From assembly GCF_036067295.1 (NCBI RefSeq), contig NZ_CP107954.1, positions 3,162,001 through 3,226,000 of the forward strand: a stretch of DNA of 64,000 nucleotides, in the 5' to 3' direction. A program made the translations under genes and the position numbers. The DNA is from Kribbella sp. NBC_00382 (lineage in GTDB: Bacteria > Actinomycetota > Actinomycetes > Propionibacteriales > Kribbellaceae). Shown one piece after another: positions 36,281-44,174 of this stretch; position 1 is the first letter of the stretch, and each line of letters opens with the position of its first letter. The notes under the pieces are model-generated. The model saw only the letters and a list, made by a program, of their open reading frames with translations. It made no database searches and was not told the DNA's origin.

Positions 36281-37150
36281 ATGACCATCCCCGGGTTCGA
36301 CTACCAGCGCGTCGAGGTGGCCGACGGTGTCTCGCTCAACGCGGCCGTCGGCGGTACCGGTAGCCCCATCGTGTTGTTGCACGGCTTCCCGCAGACCCAC
36401 CTGATCTGGCGGCACGTCGCCGCTGAGCTGGCGACGGACCATACGGTGATCTGCCCCGACCTCCGCGGCTACGGCGACAGCGACAAGCCGCTGGAGACCG
36501 ACGGTACGACGTACTCGAAACGCACGATGGCCACCGACATCGTGCGCCTGGCTGAGGCTTTGGGCCACGATCGGTTTGCCCTGGTCGGCCACGACCGAGG
36601 CGCCCTCGTTGCTTTCCGCGCCGGACTCGATCACCCCGACAAAATCACCCACCTGGCCTGCCTCGACGTGCTGCCGACCCTGGACATGTGGGATGCGATG
36701 CACGGCGTCAACGCCGCCGTCGCCTTCCACCTCTACCTGATGGCCCAGCCACCCGGCCTCCCCGAACAACTGATCGCCGCCGCCCCCGACGCCTTCTTCA
36801 GCTACTTCCTCGACCTCTGGATCAAAGACCCGACCGCGATCCCCACCGACATCCGCGCCGCCTACCTGAAGGCCTCCCGCGAAGCGATCCCGTCGATCGT
36901 CGCCGACTATCGGGCGAGCGCAGGCATCGACATCGAGCACGACCGGGAAGACCTTGCCGCGGGCAACAAACTCCGCATGCCGGTCGCCGTGATCCAGCAG
37001 GATTGGGGCTCCGCGCTGGGCTTCGACGCCGCCGCACTCTGGTCCGCCTGGGCCCCCAACCTCCACCACTCAACCACCACAGCCGGCCACTTCATGGCCG
37101 AAGAGTCGCCGGCGGAAATCACCAAGACGATCAGGGCGCTCACCAACTAA
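36281..37150 (+). CDS. Alpha/beta hydrolase (haloalkane/fluoroacetate dehalogenase-like)
   Basis: 289 aa from ATG 36281 with AAAGGA 6 bp upstream (a GTG 21 bp earlier is less likely). Motifs: SPIVLLHGFPQTHLIWRHVA (oxyanion hole), VICPDLRGYGDSDKP, ALVGHDRGALVAFRAGL with Asp as nucleophile rather than Ser, and STTTAGHFMAEESP for the catalytic His. An Asp nucleophile with the DRG surround is the pattern of epoxide hydrolases and haloacetate dehalogenases. Cytoplasmic. Divergent from the SARP-type regulator and probably its target. Confidence 0.9.
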   Translation: MTIPGFDYQRVEVADGVSLNAAVGGTGSPIVLLHGFPQTHLIWRHVAAELATDHTVICPDLRGYGDSDKPLETDGTTYSKRTMATDIVRLAEALGHDRFALVGHDRGALVAFRAGLDHPDKITHLACLDVLPTLDMWDAMHGVNAAVAFHLYLMAQPPGLPEQLIAAAPDAFFSYFLDLWIKDPTAIPTDIRAAYLKASREAIPSIVADYRASAGIDIEHDREDLAAGNKLRMPVAVIQQDWGSALGFDAAALWSAWAPNLHHSTTTAGHFMAEESPAEITKTIRALTN

Positions 37151-37161
37151 CCTCCCCAGCT

Positions 37162-37782
37162 ATGGACAACGAGGCGGCGAAGGAGCTCGTGCGGCGCGGG
37201 TACGACGCGCTGTCGGCCCGGTACGACGAGGCGTTTGCCGGCGAGACGAAGTACGGGCCGTTGTTGGAAGAGTTGCTCGGCCGCCTCGCCGGCCCTAGCC
37301 GGGTCCTCGACCTGGGGTGCGGCTCGGGAATGCCGGTCGCGCTAACTCTGGCTGAGGCCGGTCATCAGGTGACTGGCGTCGACATCAGCGAAGTACAGGT
37401 CGAGCGGGCGCGGGAGCGGGTGCCGGCGGCGACCTTCGTTCAGGCGGATGCCGCGCAATTGGAGCTTCCGGCCGCTGGATTCGACGCGGTGGTGTGCCTC
37501 TATGCGCTGATCCACATCCCGGTCGACGAGCAGCAGGAGTTGTTGCGCCGGATCGGTGAGTGGGTGCGGCCGGGTGGGCTCTTTGTGGCGACGGTCGGCG
37601 CCGGCGCGTGGACCGGGTCGGAGGAGAACTGGCTTGGCGGCGAGGTCCCGATGTGGTGGAGCCATGCTGATGCCGGTACGACTCGGGGGTGGGTCGAGGA
37701 GGCCGGGTTCGTGGTGGAGCGCGAAGAGTTCGTCCCCGAAGGAGCCGGTGGACACGCGCTGCTGTGGGCCGTCCGGAGCTAA
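37162..37782 (+). CDS. Class I SAM-dependent methyltransferase
   Basis: 206 aa. RVLDLGCGSGMPVALTLAEA is the SAM-binding motif I, GVDISEVQVERARERVP motif II, and FDAVVCLYALIHIPVDEQQE motif IV region; PGGLFVATVGAGAW follows. Substrate not indicated; the short C-terminal cap is typical of small-molecule methyltransferases. Starts 11 bp after the hydrolase, so likely in the same transcript. Confidence 0.9.
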   Translation: MDNEAAKELVRRGYDALSARYDEAFAGETKYGPLLEELLGRLAGPSRVLDLGCGSGMPVALTLAEAGHQVTGVDISEVQVERARERVPAATFVQADAAQLELPAAGFDAVVCLYALIHIPVDEQQELLRRIGEWVRPGGLFVATVGAGAWTGSEENWLGGEVPMWWSHADAGTTRGWVEEAGFVVEREEFVPEGAGGHALLWAVRS

Positions 37783-37790
37783 CCTCTGGC

Positions 37791-38726
37791 ATGGAGTTGC
37801 GGCAACTGGAGTACTTCGTGGCGGTGGCGCATGAGCGGAGTTTTACGTTGGCTGCTCGGCGGTTGCACGTGGTGCAGAGTGCGGTCAGTGCGGCGATTGC
37901 TTCGTTGGAGAAGGATCTGAAGGTCACGCTGTTCGAGCGGAACGCTCAGCGGGTGGTGCTGACTGAGGCTGGTACTGCGCTCCTGCCCGAGGCGTTGGCG
38001 GTGATGGATGCCGTGCAGGGGGCCCGGGATGTGGTGGATGAGCTCGGGGCGGGGATGCGGGGGACCGTACGGGTCGGGCTGCTGCCGGGGCTTGGGTTGA
38101 TCGATCTGCCGGCGGCGGCTGGGGAGTTCAGGCGGCGGTACCAGAACGTCGAACTGCAGTTGCGGGTCGAGCCTGAGGGGTCGGCGGGGGTGATCGTCGG
38201 GCTGCGCAACGGGGATATCGATGTCGGGTTCCTCGGGGTCCGGGCGGGGAGTGTGCCGCGGGAACTGACCGCTTGGGAGTTGCTGAAGGTGCCGCAGGTG
38301 CTCGCCGTGCCGGTCGGTCACCGGCTGGCGCGGCGGCGGTCGATGAAGCTGGCCGACCTCGCTGACGAGGCCTTCGTGGACTTCCCGCCCGGCTTCGGCA
38401 CCCGGACGTTGATCGACCAGAGGTTCGAGGCGGCGGGGATCGAGCGGCAGGTCGTGGTGGAGGCGCTCGGCATCGACAACGGCGTGCAGTTCGTCCGCCA
38501 CGGCGTCGGGCTCGGGGTCCTGCCTGCGTACGCGGTCGCCGGCGACGAGAAGATCCGCGCGTTCCCGATCGAGGACGAGGACTTCCAGTGGTCGCTCTAC
38601 ATGGCGACCCTGCGGAAGCGCCGGCCGTCCGCAGCGCTCCGCGCCCTGCTCGGCCTGGCCACCGCCCACCTCCAGCACCCTGCGGGAACCGAGCCCGGCA
38701 GCGATCTGATGGATCAAGAGAACTGA
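37791..38726 (+). CDS. LysR-family transcriptional regulator
   Basis: 311 aa. MELRQLEYFVAVAHERSFTL, AARRLHVVQSAVSAAIASLE (HTH), then the effector domain (RVGLLPGLGLIDLPAAAGEF, NGDIDVGFLGVRAG, GFGTRTLIDQRF). Begins 8 bp after the methyltransferase stop. All genes here read rightwards, unlike the usual divergent LysR arrangement; the two SDR genes ~100 bp downstream are plausible targets. Confidence 0.92.
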   Translation: MELRQLEYFVAVAHERSFTLAARRLHVVQSAVSAAIASLEKDLKVTLFERNAQRVVLTEAGTALLPEALAVMDAVQGARDVVDELGAGMRGTVRVGLLPGLGLIDLPAAAGEFRRRYQNVELQLRVEPEGSAGVIVGLRNGDIDVGFLGVRAGSVPRELTAWELLKVPQVLAVPVGHRLARRRSMKLADLADEAFVDFPPGFGTRTLIDQRFEAAGIERQVVVEALGIDNGVQFVRHGVGLGVLPAYAVAGDEKIRAFPIEDEDFQWSLYMATLRKRRPSAALRALLGLATAHLQHPAGTEPGSDLMDQEN

Positions 38727-38823
38727 TCTATCCATCGAGATGAGTCGTTGGATTTGATCCACGATCCGGCGCAGGATCGAGGTGTCAGCAAGAACAAGAC
38801 ACCGAGATCTGGAGTGAACGACG

Positions 38824-39573
38824 ATGACAGAGAACGCAGCCACCACCGAGCGGGTCGCGATCGTGACCGGCGGCTCGCGGGGGATCGGGCGGGAGACCGC
38901 CGGCCGCCTCGGGCGCGACGGATACGCCGTGGTGGTGACCTACAGCGGTAGCCCCGCCGAGGCCGACCAGGCCGTCAAGGAGGTCGAGCAGGCCGGCGGG
39001 CGGGCGATCGCAGTACAGGCCGACGTCGCCGACGAGAATGCGGTGAGCGCGTTGTTCGACCGGGCCGAGGAGACCTTCGGCGGTGTCGATGTCGTCGTCC
39101 ACGCGGCCGGCATCATGCCGCTGTCACCGTTGACGGACCTCGACCTGGACGTCTTCGACCAAGTCATCCGTACCAACCTCCGCGGCACCTTCGTGGTCGA
39201 CCAGCAGGCTGCCCGCCGGGTCCGCAGCGGCGGCGCGATCATCAACCTCTCCAGCTCACTGACGTTGCTGGCCCGCCCCGGCTACTCGGCGTACGCCGCG
39301 TCCAAGGGCGGTGTCGAGGCGATCACCCTGATCCTCGCCCGCGAACTCCGCGGCCGCGACATCACCGTCAACGCGGTGGCCCCCGGCCCGACCGCGACCG
39401 CGATGTTCTTCGACGGCAAGCCGCAGGAACTCGTCGACCGGATCGCCGCCGAGCCCCCGCTGGAGCGTCTCGGCCAGCCCGAGGACATCGCCGAGATCAT
39501 CCACTTCCTGGCCGGCCCCGCGCGCTGGATCAACGGCCAGGTCATCTACGCCAACGGCGGTTCCGCGGCATGA
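38824..39573 (+). CDS. Short-chain dehydrogenase/reductase (classical SDR)
   Basis: 249 aa. Cofactor loop VAIVTGGSRGIGRETAGRLG, the HAAGIMPLSP (NAAG-like) block, catalytic Ser in INLSSSLTLLARPGYSAYAA and YxxxK as YAASKGG, PG block NAVAPGPTATAMF and C-terminal INGQVIYANGGSA. Resembles 3-oxoacyl reductase-like SDRs, NADP-preferring by the Arg after GGS. Substrate unknown. Start ATG has GGAG 9 bp upstream; last 4 bp overlap the next SDR gene. Confidence 0.93.
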   Translation: MTENAATTERVAIVTGGSRGIGRETAGRLGRDGYAVVVTYSGSPAEADQAVKEVEQAGGRAIAVQADVADENAVSALFDRAEETFGGVDVVVHAAGIMPLSPLTDLDLDVFDQVIRTNLRGTFVVDQQAARRVRSGGAIINLSSSLTLLARPGYSAYAASKGGVEAITLILARELRGRDITVNAVAPGPTATAMFFDGKPQELVDRIAAEPPLERLGQPEDIAEIIHFLAGPARWINGQVIYANGGSAA

Positions 39574-40457
39574 AGACGATCCTGATCAGCGGTGCGTCGA
39601 GCGGCTTCGGCGCCCTCACCGCCCACGCCCTCGCCGACGCCGGGCACACCGTGTACGCCGGTATGCGCGGCATCGCCGGCCGCAACGCGTCGGCGGCCGC
39701 CGAGGCCAAGCAGTACTCCGGCGAGCGGGGTGTGGACCTCCGTGCTGTCGAGCTTGACGTCAGTACCGAGGAGTCAGTCGAGCAGGCCGTCCGGACGGTG
39801 ATCGCCGAGCAGGGCAAGCTCGACGTACTGATCCACAACGCCGGTCACATGGTCCTGGGTCCGGCCGAGGCGTTCACTCCGGAGCAGCTGGCCGACATCT
39901 ACGACACCAACGTCATCGGCACGCAGCGCCTCAACCGGGCCGCCCTGCCGTATCTGCGTGAGCAGCGCGACGGCCTGGTGGTCTGGGTCGGCAGCTCGAG
40001 CACTCGCGGCGGTACTCCGCCGTACCTTGCCCCGTACTTCGCGGCGAAAGCCGGTATGGACGCACTGGCCGCCAGCTACGCGTTGGAGCTGGCCAGGTTC
40101 GGCATCGAGACCACCATCGTCGTGCCCGGCGCCTTCACCAGCGGCACCAACCATTTCGCGCACAGCGGCAAGCCGTACGACGAGGAGGTGGCTGCCGCGT
40201 ACGACGAGAAGTACGACGGCCTCATGGACCAGGTCGCGCAGAAGCTGGCCGAGCTCGAGCCGTCGTGGGCCGATGTCGCAGAGGTGGCCAAGGCGATCGT
40301 CACCGTGGTCGACACCGAGAAGGGCCGTCGCCCGTTCCGCGTGCACATCGACCCGTCCGACGACGGCGCCGCAGTGGTCAACGCGGTGGCCGACCGGGTC
40401 CGCAGCGAGTTCCTGCGCCGGGTTGAGCTGCCCGATCTGCTGCACCCCGCGGTCTGA
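39570..40457 (+). CDS. Short-chain dehydrogenase/reductase, second of pair
   Basis: 295 aa. TILISGASSGFGALTAHALA, LDVLIHNAGHMVLGPAEAF, VWVGSSSTRGGTPPYLAPYF-AAKAG: here the catalytic Tyr block reads YFAAKAG (YxxxK kept) and the preceding Ser cluster is present. Starts within the previous gene (ATGA). Two coupled SDRs suggest consecutive or alternative reductions in one pathway, possibly under the upstream LysR. Confidence 0.92.
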   Translation: MKTILISGASSGFGALTAHALADAGHTVYAGMRGIAGRNASAAAEAKQYSGERGVDLRAVELDVSTEESVEQAVRTVIAEQGKLDVLIHNAGHMVLGPAEAFTPEQLADIYDTNVIGTQRLNRAALPYLREQRDGLVVWVGSSSTRGGTPPYLAPYFAAKAGMDALAASYALELARFGIETTIVVPGAFTSGTNHFAHSGKPYDEEVAAAYDEKYDGLMDQVAQKLAELEPSWADVAEVAKAIVTVVDTEKGRRPFRVHIDPSDDGAAVVNAVADRVRSEFLRRVELPDLLHPAV

Positions 40458-40575
40458 CCGTGAAGCGCTCTGGTACGACGTAGCCGGCGCGCCCGGACGA
40501 CGACGAACGCAGGACGACTCCTCGGCGAACTCGTCTGCATGTGAACCGCCCGGTTCTTGAGACGGCACTGCCCCG

Positions 40576-40587
40576 GGAAGCGCTTCC
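40576..40587. promoter_or_regulatory. Perfect palindrome resembling a LacI-family operator
   Basis: ggaagcgcttcc, a 12-bp perfect palindrome around CG, matches the general look of LacI/CcpA-type operators. It lies between two convergent genes (SDR and lectin), where a repressor site has no obvious promoter to act on. Otherwise the 200-bp gap 40458-40663 holds only a terminator. Confidence 0.3.
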
Positions 40588-40626
40588 AGGCGTACAGTTC
40601 TGAGCCGTTGAGCAATCAACAACGAC

Positions 40627-40658
40627 GCCCCGGTGGTGCTGTCAGGGCCCGCCGGGGC
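40627..40658 (-). terminator. Terminator hairpin after the lectin gene
   Basis: Arms gccccggtgg / ccgccggggc (one G-T pair) with a 12-nt loop, immediately beyond the lectin stop at 40664. Could also serve the converging SDR transcript. Confidence 0.6.
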
Positions 40659-40663
40659 CTCTC

Positions 40664-41461
40664 TCAGCGGCCCGCCGTGTTGGTGGCCCAGATCGTGGTG
40701 CGGCCGTGGATGATGACCGCGTTGCCGTCGCCGCGCAGTACCAGCACCGAGCCCGGGTTCGGTGCGGTCGCGGTGTGCCACAGCACTGTCTTGTCGGCGC
40801 GGTAGATGACCAGGTTGCCGTCGCCCTGCATGATCGCGAAGGCGCCCGGGTTGCGACCGGTCTTTGAGTTCCACAGTACGGTCTTGTTGTTCTTCACCAG
40901 TACCAGGTTGCCGTCGGCCTGCATGTTCAGGCGGTAGACCCGGTTGCGTGAGATGAGCAGCTGGTACGGCTTCAGGACGCGGTTGACGCCCAGGGTCTCG
41001 ATGACCATGTTCTTGTACCAGATCGCTTTGCCGCGGCTGTTGTAGATCACCAGGTTGTTGTCGTTCTGGACCGCGAGCGCGGCGCCCGTGCTGCCGTTGG
41101 TGTTGCTGGCCCAGACCTTGGTCCGGCCGTACACGACGACCAGGTTGCCGTCCTTCTGCATCACCAGGACGGAGCCCTTTTTGTTCGTCGCGGTGCTCCA
41201 CAGCGCGGTCCGGCCCTTGATCAGTACGGCGTTGCCGTCGGCCTGCATGCGGAAGGTGTAGACGCCGTTCTTCGAGCGGATGTACTGACCCGCCTTCAGC
41301 GACTGCCCCGGCCGGAGTACGTCAGTGACCGCCAGCGTCTGGGTGGAGGCGGTCGGAGCGGTCGGGGCCGCCGAGGCGGCGGGGGTGGCGAGGAGAGCGG
41401 CCGCGGTGCCCGCGACGACGAGAGCGAGCACCCGGCGGCGGGTCTTCAGAGTCGAGATCAT
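40664..41461 (-). CDS. Secreted bulb-type (GNA-like) mannose-binding lectin
   Basis: 265 aa: signal peptide TRRRVLALVVAGTAAALLAT-PAASA followed by two B-lectin domains. Six copies of the sugar-pocket pattern QxDxNxVxY or near variants are visible (MQADGNAVLI, MQKDGNLVVV, VQNDNNLVIY, MQADGNLVLV, MQGDGNLVIY, LRGDGNAVII); only the third and fifth keep the final Tyr, so perhaps two pockets bind mannose strongly. No catalytic domain. Probably a free secreted lectin binding glycans of other microbes or of the producer's own surface. Confidence 0.92.
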   Translation of the reverse strand: MISTLKTRRRVLALVVAGTAAALLATPAASAAPTAPTASTQTLAVTDVLRPGQSLKAGQYIRSKNGVYTFRMQADGNAVLIKGRTALWSTATNKKGSVLVMQKDGNLVVVYGRTKVWASNTNGSTGAALAVQNDNNLVIYNSRGKAIWYKNMVIETLGVNRVLKPYQLLISRNRVYRLNMQADGNLVLVKNNKTVLWNSKTGRNPGAFAIMQGDGNLVIYRADKTVLWHTATAPNPGSVLVLRGDGNAVIIHGRTTIWATNTAGR

Positions 41462-41661
41462 GGCCGGACGGTGCCACAGCGGGGAGGTCGGCTGGGATCG
41501 TTTCGATGAGGAGGCCTATTGTTGGGTACTGCAACCAAATTTCTGGTCCGGGTGAGGCTTCGCCGTACGGCGAGGTGCCGGTCCGTACTCCTCCGCCCCG
41601 GGGCAGCTCGATCAGCCGTTCCGGCCTTGTTCGACACAGCGCGCAGGAGAACAGACCCACG

Positions 41662-44004
41662 ATGTCTGCCACCGGGACCATCGCACCGCCGGCCATGCCG
41701 AATGCCGGGCCAAGTACCGGGCCGAATGCCGGGCCAACCGCCGGACCACCAGCCGGGCCGCCCGCAACCGCCGCTGGGGATCCGGCGCTGACGCATCGGG
41801 AGATCCTCGAGATCCTGGCCGGGCTGCTGGCCGCGTTGTTCACCGCGATCCTCAGCTCGACCATCGTCAGCAACGCGCTGCCGACGATCATCGCCGACCT
41901 CGAGGGGTCGCAGACGCAGTACACCTGGGTGATCACCGCCAGCCTGCTCGCGATGACCGTGTCGACGCCGGTCTGGGGCAAGCTGTCCGACCTGGTGAGC
42001 AAGAAGCTGCTCGTGCAGCTCGCGATCACGCTCTTCGTGATCGGCTCGGTGCTGGCCGGGATGGCGCACAACGTGCCGTTCCTGATCGGCGCCCGCGTGC
42101 TGCAGGGGCTCGCGATGGGCGGGCTGATGGCGTTGGCGCAGGCGATCATCGGCGCGGCGATCCCACCCCGCGACCGCGGCCGGTACTCCGGTTACATGGG
42201 CGCCACGATGGCGTTGGCGACCGTCAGCGGTCCGCTCATCGGCGGGGTCATCGTCGACACGTCCTGGCTGGGTTGGCGTTGGTGCTTCTACGTCTGCGTT
42301 CCGCTGGCCGTGATCAGCCTGGTCGTGTTGCAGCGCTACCTGCATCTGCCGCTGGTCAAGCGCCGGGTGAAGATCGACTACCTCGGCGCGCTGTTGATCA
42401 GCGGCGCGGCGAGCCTGCCGTTGATCTGGGTGTCGTTCGCTGGTTCGCACTTCGCTTGGTGGTCGTGGGAGACCGGCGCGTACCTCGGCGGTGCTGCTCT
42501 GCTCGCTCTGCTCGCGGTCATCGTCGAGACCAAGGCGAGTGAGCCGCTGGTGCCGATGGGCGTTGTGCGCGAGCGGACCACGGCACTGGCGATCGTGGCC
42601 AGCCTCGCGGTCGGCGTCGCGATGTTCGGCAGTGCTGTGTTCCTCGGCCAGTACTTCCAGTTGGCGCGCGGCTACAGCGCGACCGAGGCCGGGTTGCTGA
42701 CGATCCCGATGATGTTCGGCTCGTTCCTCGGATCGGTCGGGGCCGGCCAGCTGATCACCCGATTCGGCAAGTGGAAGCGGTACCTCGTCCTCGGCGGGCT
42801 GTTCCTGACCGCGGGGCTCGGAGTGCTCGGCACCATCGACCACACCAGCCCGTACTGGTACATCGGCCTCGGCATGCTCGGCATGGGCATCGGGATGGGC
42901 ATGATGATGCAGAACCTCGTACTCGCCGTACAGAACACCGTCGACGTCAGCGAGGTCGGCGCGGCGAGCGCATCGGTGACGTTCTTCCGCAGCCTCGGAG
43001 GTGCCGTCGGCGTCTCGGTGCTCGGCGCGGTACTGGCGACGCGGGTCAAGGACCTGATCACCGCCAACATCCAAGCCCTCGGCCCGGACGGAGCGGCAGC
43101 CGGACGGGCGTTGCAGGACGGCTCGGGCACGAGCGTCCTCGACGTCGGGTCGCTACCACCCCAACTGGGCGAGATCGTCAGGCACGCTTATGGCGATGCG
43201 ACCGGCCGAATCTTCCTCATCGCGGCTTGCTCGGCTGTGGTCAGCCTGTTGGCAGTCCTGTTCATCCGCGAGGTCCCACTACGTCGCACGGTCGGAATGA
43301 CGGGCGACGCGGACGTAGTACCGGCTGCTCCTGAGGTAGTACCGGATGATCCGGCGGAGCGGGCTGCTGTTGTTGCGCTTGATGTGATCACGTCGGCCGA
43401 GCGGACCGCGCGTGAGCGGGAGCGTGAGGCCAGCGAGCGGGTACAGGCGGCTGCGACGGTCATCCGGCAGATGCGTACGGATGTCGCCGATCTCTTCACC
43501 CGGGTCGACCAGCAGATCGCCGACCTCGAGTCGAACCTTCCGGTGGTCGTCGACCCATCCAACCCAGCTGCCGCACTCCTGAACGCCCAGCGTCCCGACG
43601 ACAACCTGGTCGACGAACTCCGCCGGTACGAACTGAGCGTCCTCTCCGCCAGCCAACGCACCGCCGACCACCTTCGCGAGGCGGCCCGCACCGAAGCCGA
43701 CGAGCTACTGGCCACCGCCCGCGAAGAAGAGGATGCAATCCGCCACCGAATCGCCGAACTGGAGGCAGTAGAACAACGCCTCCTGGGCACCATCCGAGAC
43801 GGCCTCTCCGGCACCCCCACCCCACCCGCCGCCATCACCAACCCCCACCGCGGCGACCCCGGCCACCCCGCCCACGCATCTCAAAGCCACTCTGACCACG
43901 CGGTCCACTCACCCCACAACCACGCCACCAACGGCTACCCGGTAGCCCACGAGCCCCACCCCAACCCAGCCGCCCACGACCAGGACCGCCAAGCCTTCGG
44001 CTGA
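41662..44004 (+). CDS. DHA2-family MFS efflux transporter with coiled-coil and His-rich C-terminal tail
   Basis: 780 aa from ATG 41662; a start at 41506 would add a poor head. After a Pro/Gly-rich N-terminus (repeats of NAGP/TGP) come 14 membrane segments with EmrB/QacA motifs (SSTIVSNALPTIIADLEGSQ, GARVLQGLAMGGLMALAQAI, GPLIGGVIVDTSWLGWRWCF). Residues ~560-740 are cytoplasmic: charged helices (AERTAREREREASERVQAAA; EADELLATAREEEDAIRHRI) that resemble DivIVA-like coiled coils, and the last ~55 residues hold about a dozen His. Such pumps are normally ~500 aa; the extra ~220 residues may tether or sense metal. Drug and pH/metal specificity unknown. Confidence 0.9.
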   Translation: MSATGTIAPPAMPNAGPSTGPNAGPTAGPPAGPPATAAGDPALTHREILEILAGLLAALFTAILSSTIVSNALPTIIADLEGSQTQYTWVITASLLAMTVSTPVWGKLSDLVSKKLLVQLAITLFVIGSVLAGMAHNVPFLIGARVLQGLAMGGLMALAQAIIGAAIPPRDRGRYSGYMGATMALATVSGPLIGGVIVDTSWLGWRWCFYVCVPLAVISLVVLQRYLHLPLVKRRVKIDYLGALLISGAASLPLIWVSFAGSHFAWWSWETGAYLGGAALLALLAVIVETKASEPLVPMGVVRERTTALAIVASLAVGVAMFGSAVFLGQYFQLARGYSATEAGLLTIPMMFGSFLGSVGAGQLITRFGKWKRYLVLGGLFLTAGLGVLGTIDHTSPYWYIGLGMLGMGIGMGMMMQNLVLAVQNTVDVSEVGAASASVTFFRSLGGAVGVSVLGAVLATRVKDLITANIQALGPDGAAAGRALQDGSGTSVLDVGSLPPQLGEIVRHAYGDATGRIFLIAACSAVVSLLAVLFIREVPLRRTVGMTGDADVVPAAPEVVPDDPAERAAVVALDVITSAERTAREREREASERVQAAATVIRQMRTDVADLFTRVDQQIADLESNLPVVVDPSNPAAALLNAQRPDDNLVDELRRYELSVLSASQRTADHLREAARTEADELLATAREEEDAIRHRIAELEAVEQRLLGTIRDGLSGTPTPPAAITNPHRGDPGHPAHASQSHSDHAVHSPHNHATNGYPVAHEPHPNPAAHDQDRQAFG

Positions 44005-44051
44005 CCCACCCACCCAACACACCGACCCAGCGCACGCCAGAACTGCGCACC

Positions 44052-44115
44052 TTGAACACCTAATGGCGACCTTGGACACCTAATAACTTGTTCAAGGTCG
44101 CCGTTGGGTGTTCAA
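44052..44115. repeat. Nested inverted/direct repeats built from a 20-bp unit
   Basis: A unit of the form GGCGACCTTGRACACCYAAY occurs twice on the plus strand (one copy partial) and twice on the minus strand (one partial) between 44052 and ~44122. The result is a 23-bp inverted repeat (44052-44074 with 44093-44115; two G-T pairs, 18-nt loop). It lies between the MFS gene and the SWIM/MoxR operon, so it could be a terminator for the first, a multi-site operator for the second, or both. Confidence 0.7.
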
Positions 44116-44174
44116 GGTCGCCACTTGGGGCGGTGGGGTGTGGTCGGTTGGTGGGGGTGTCGGGGGTGGGTGGC

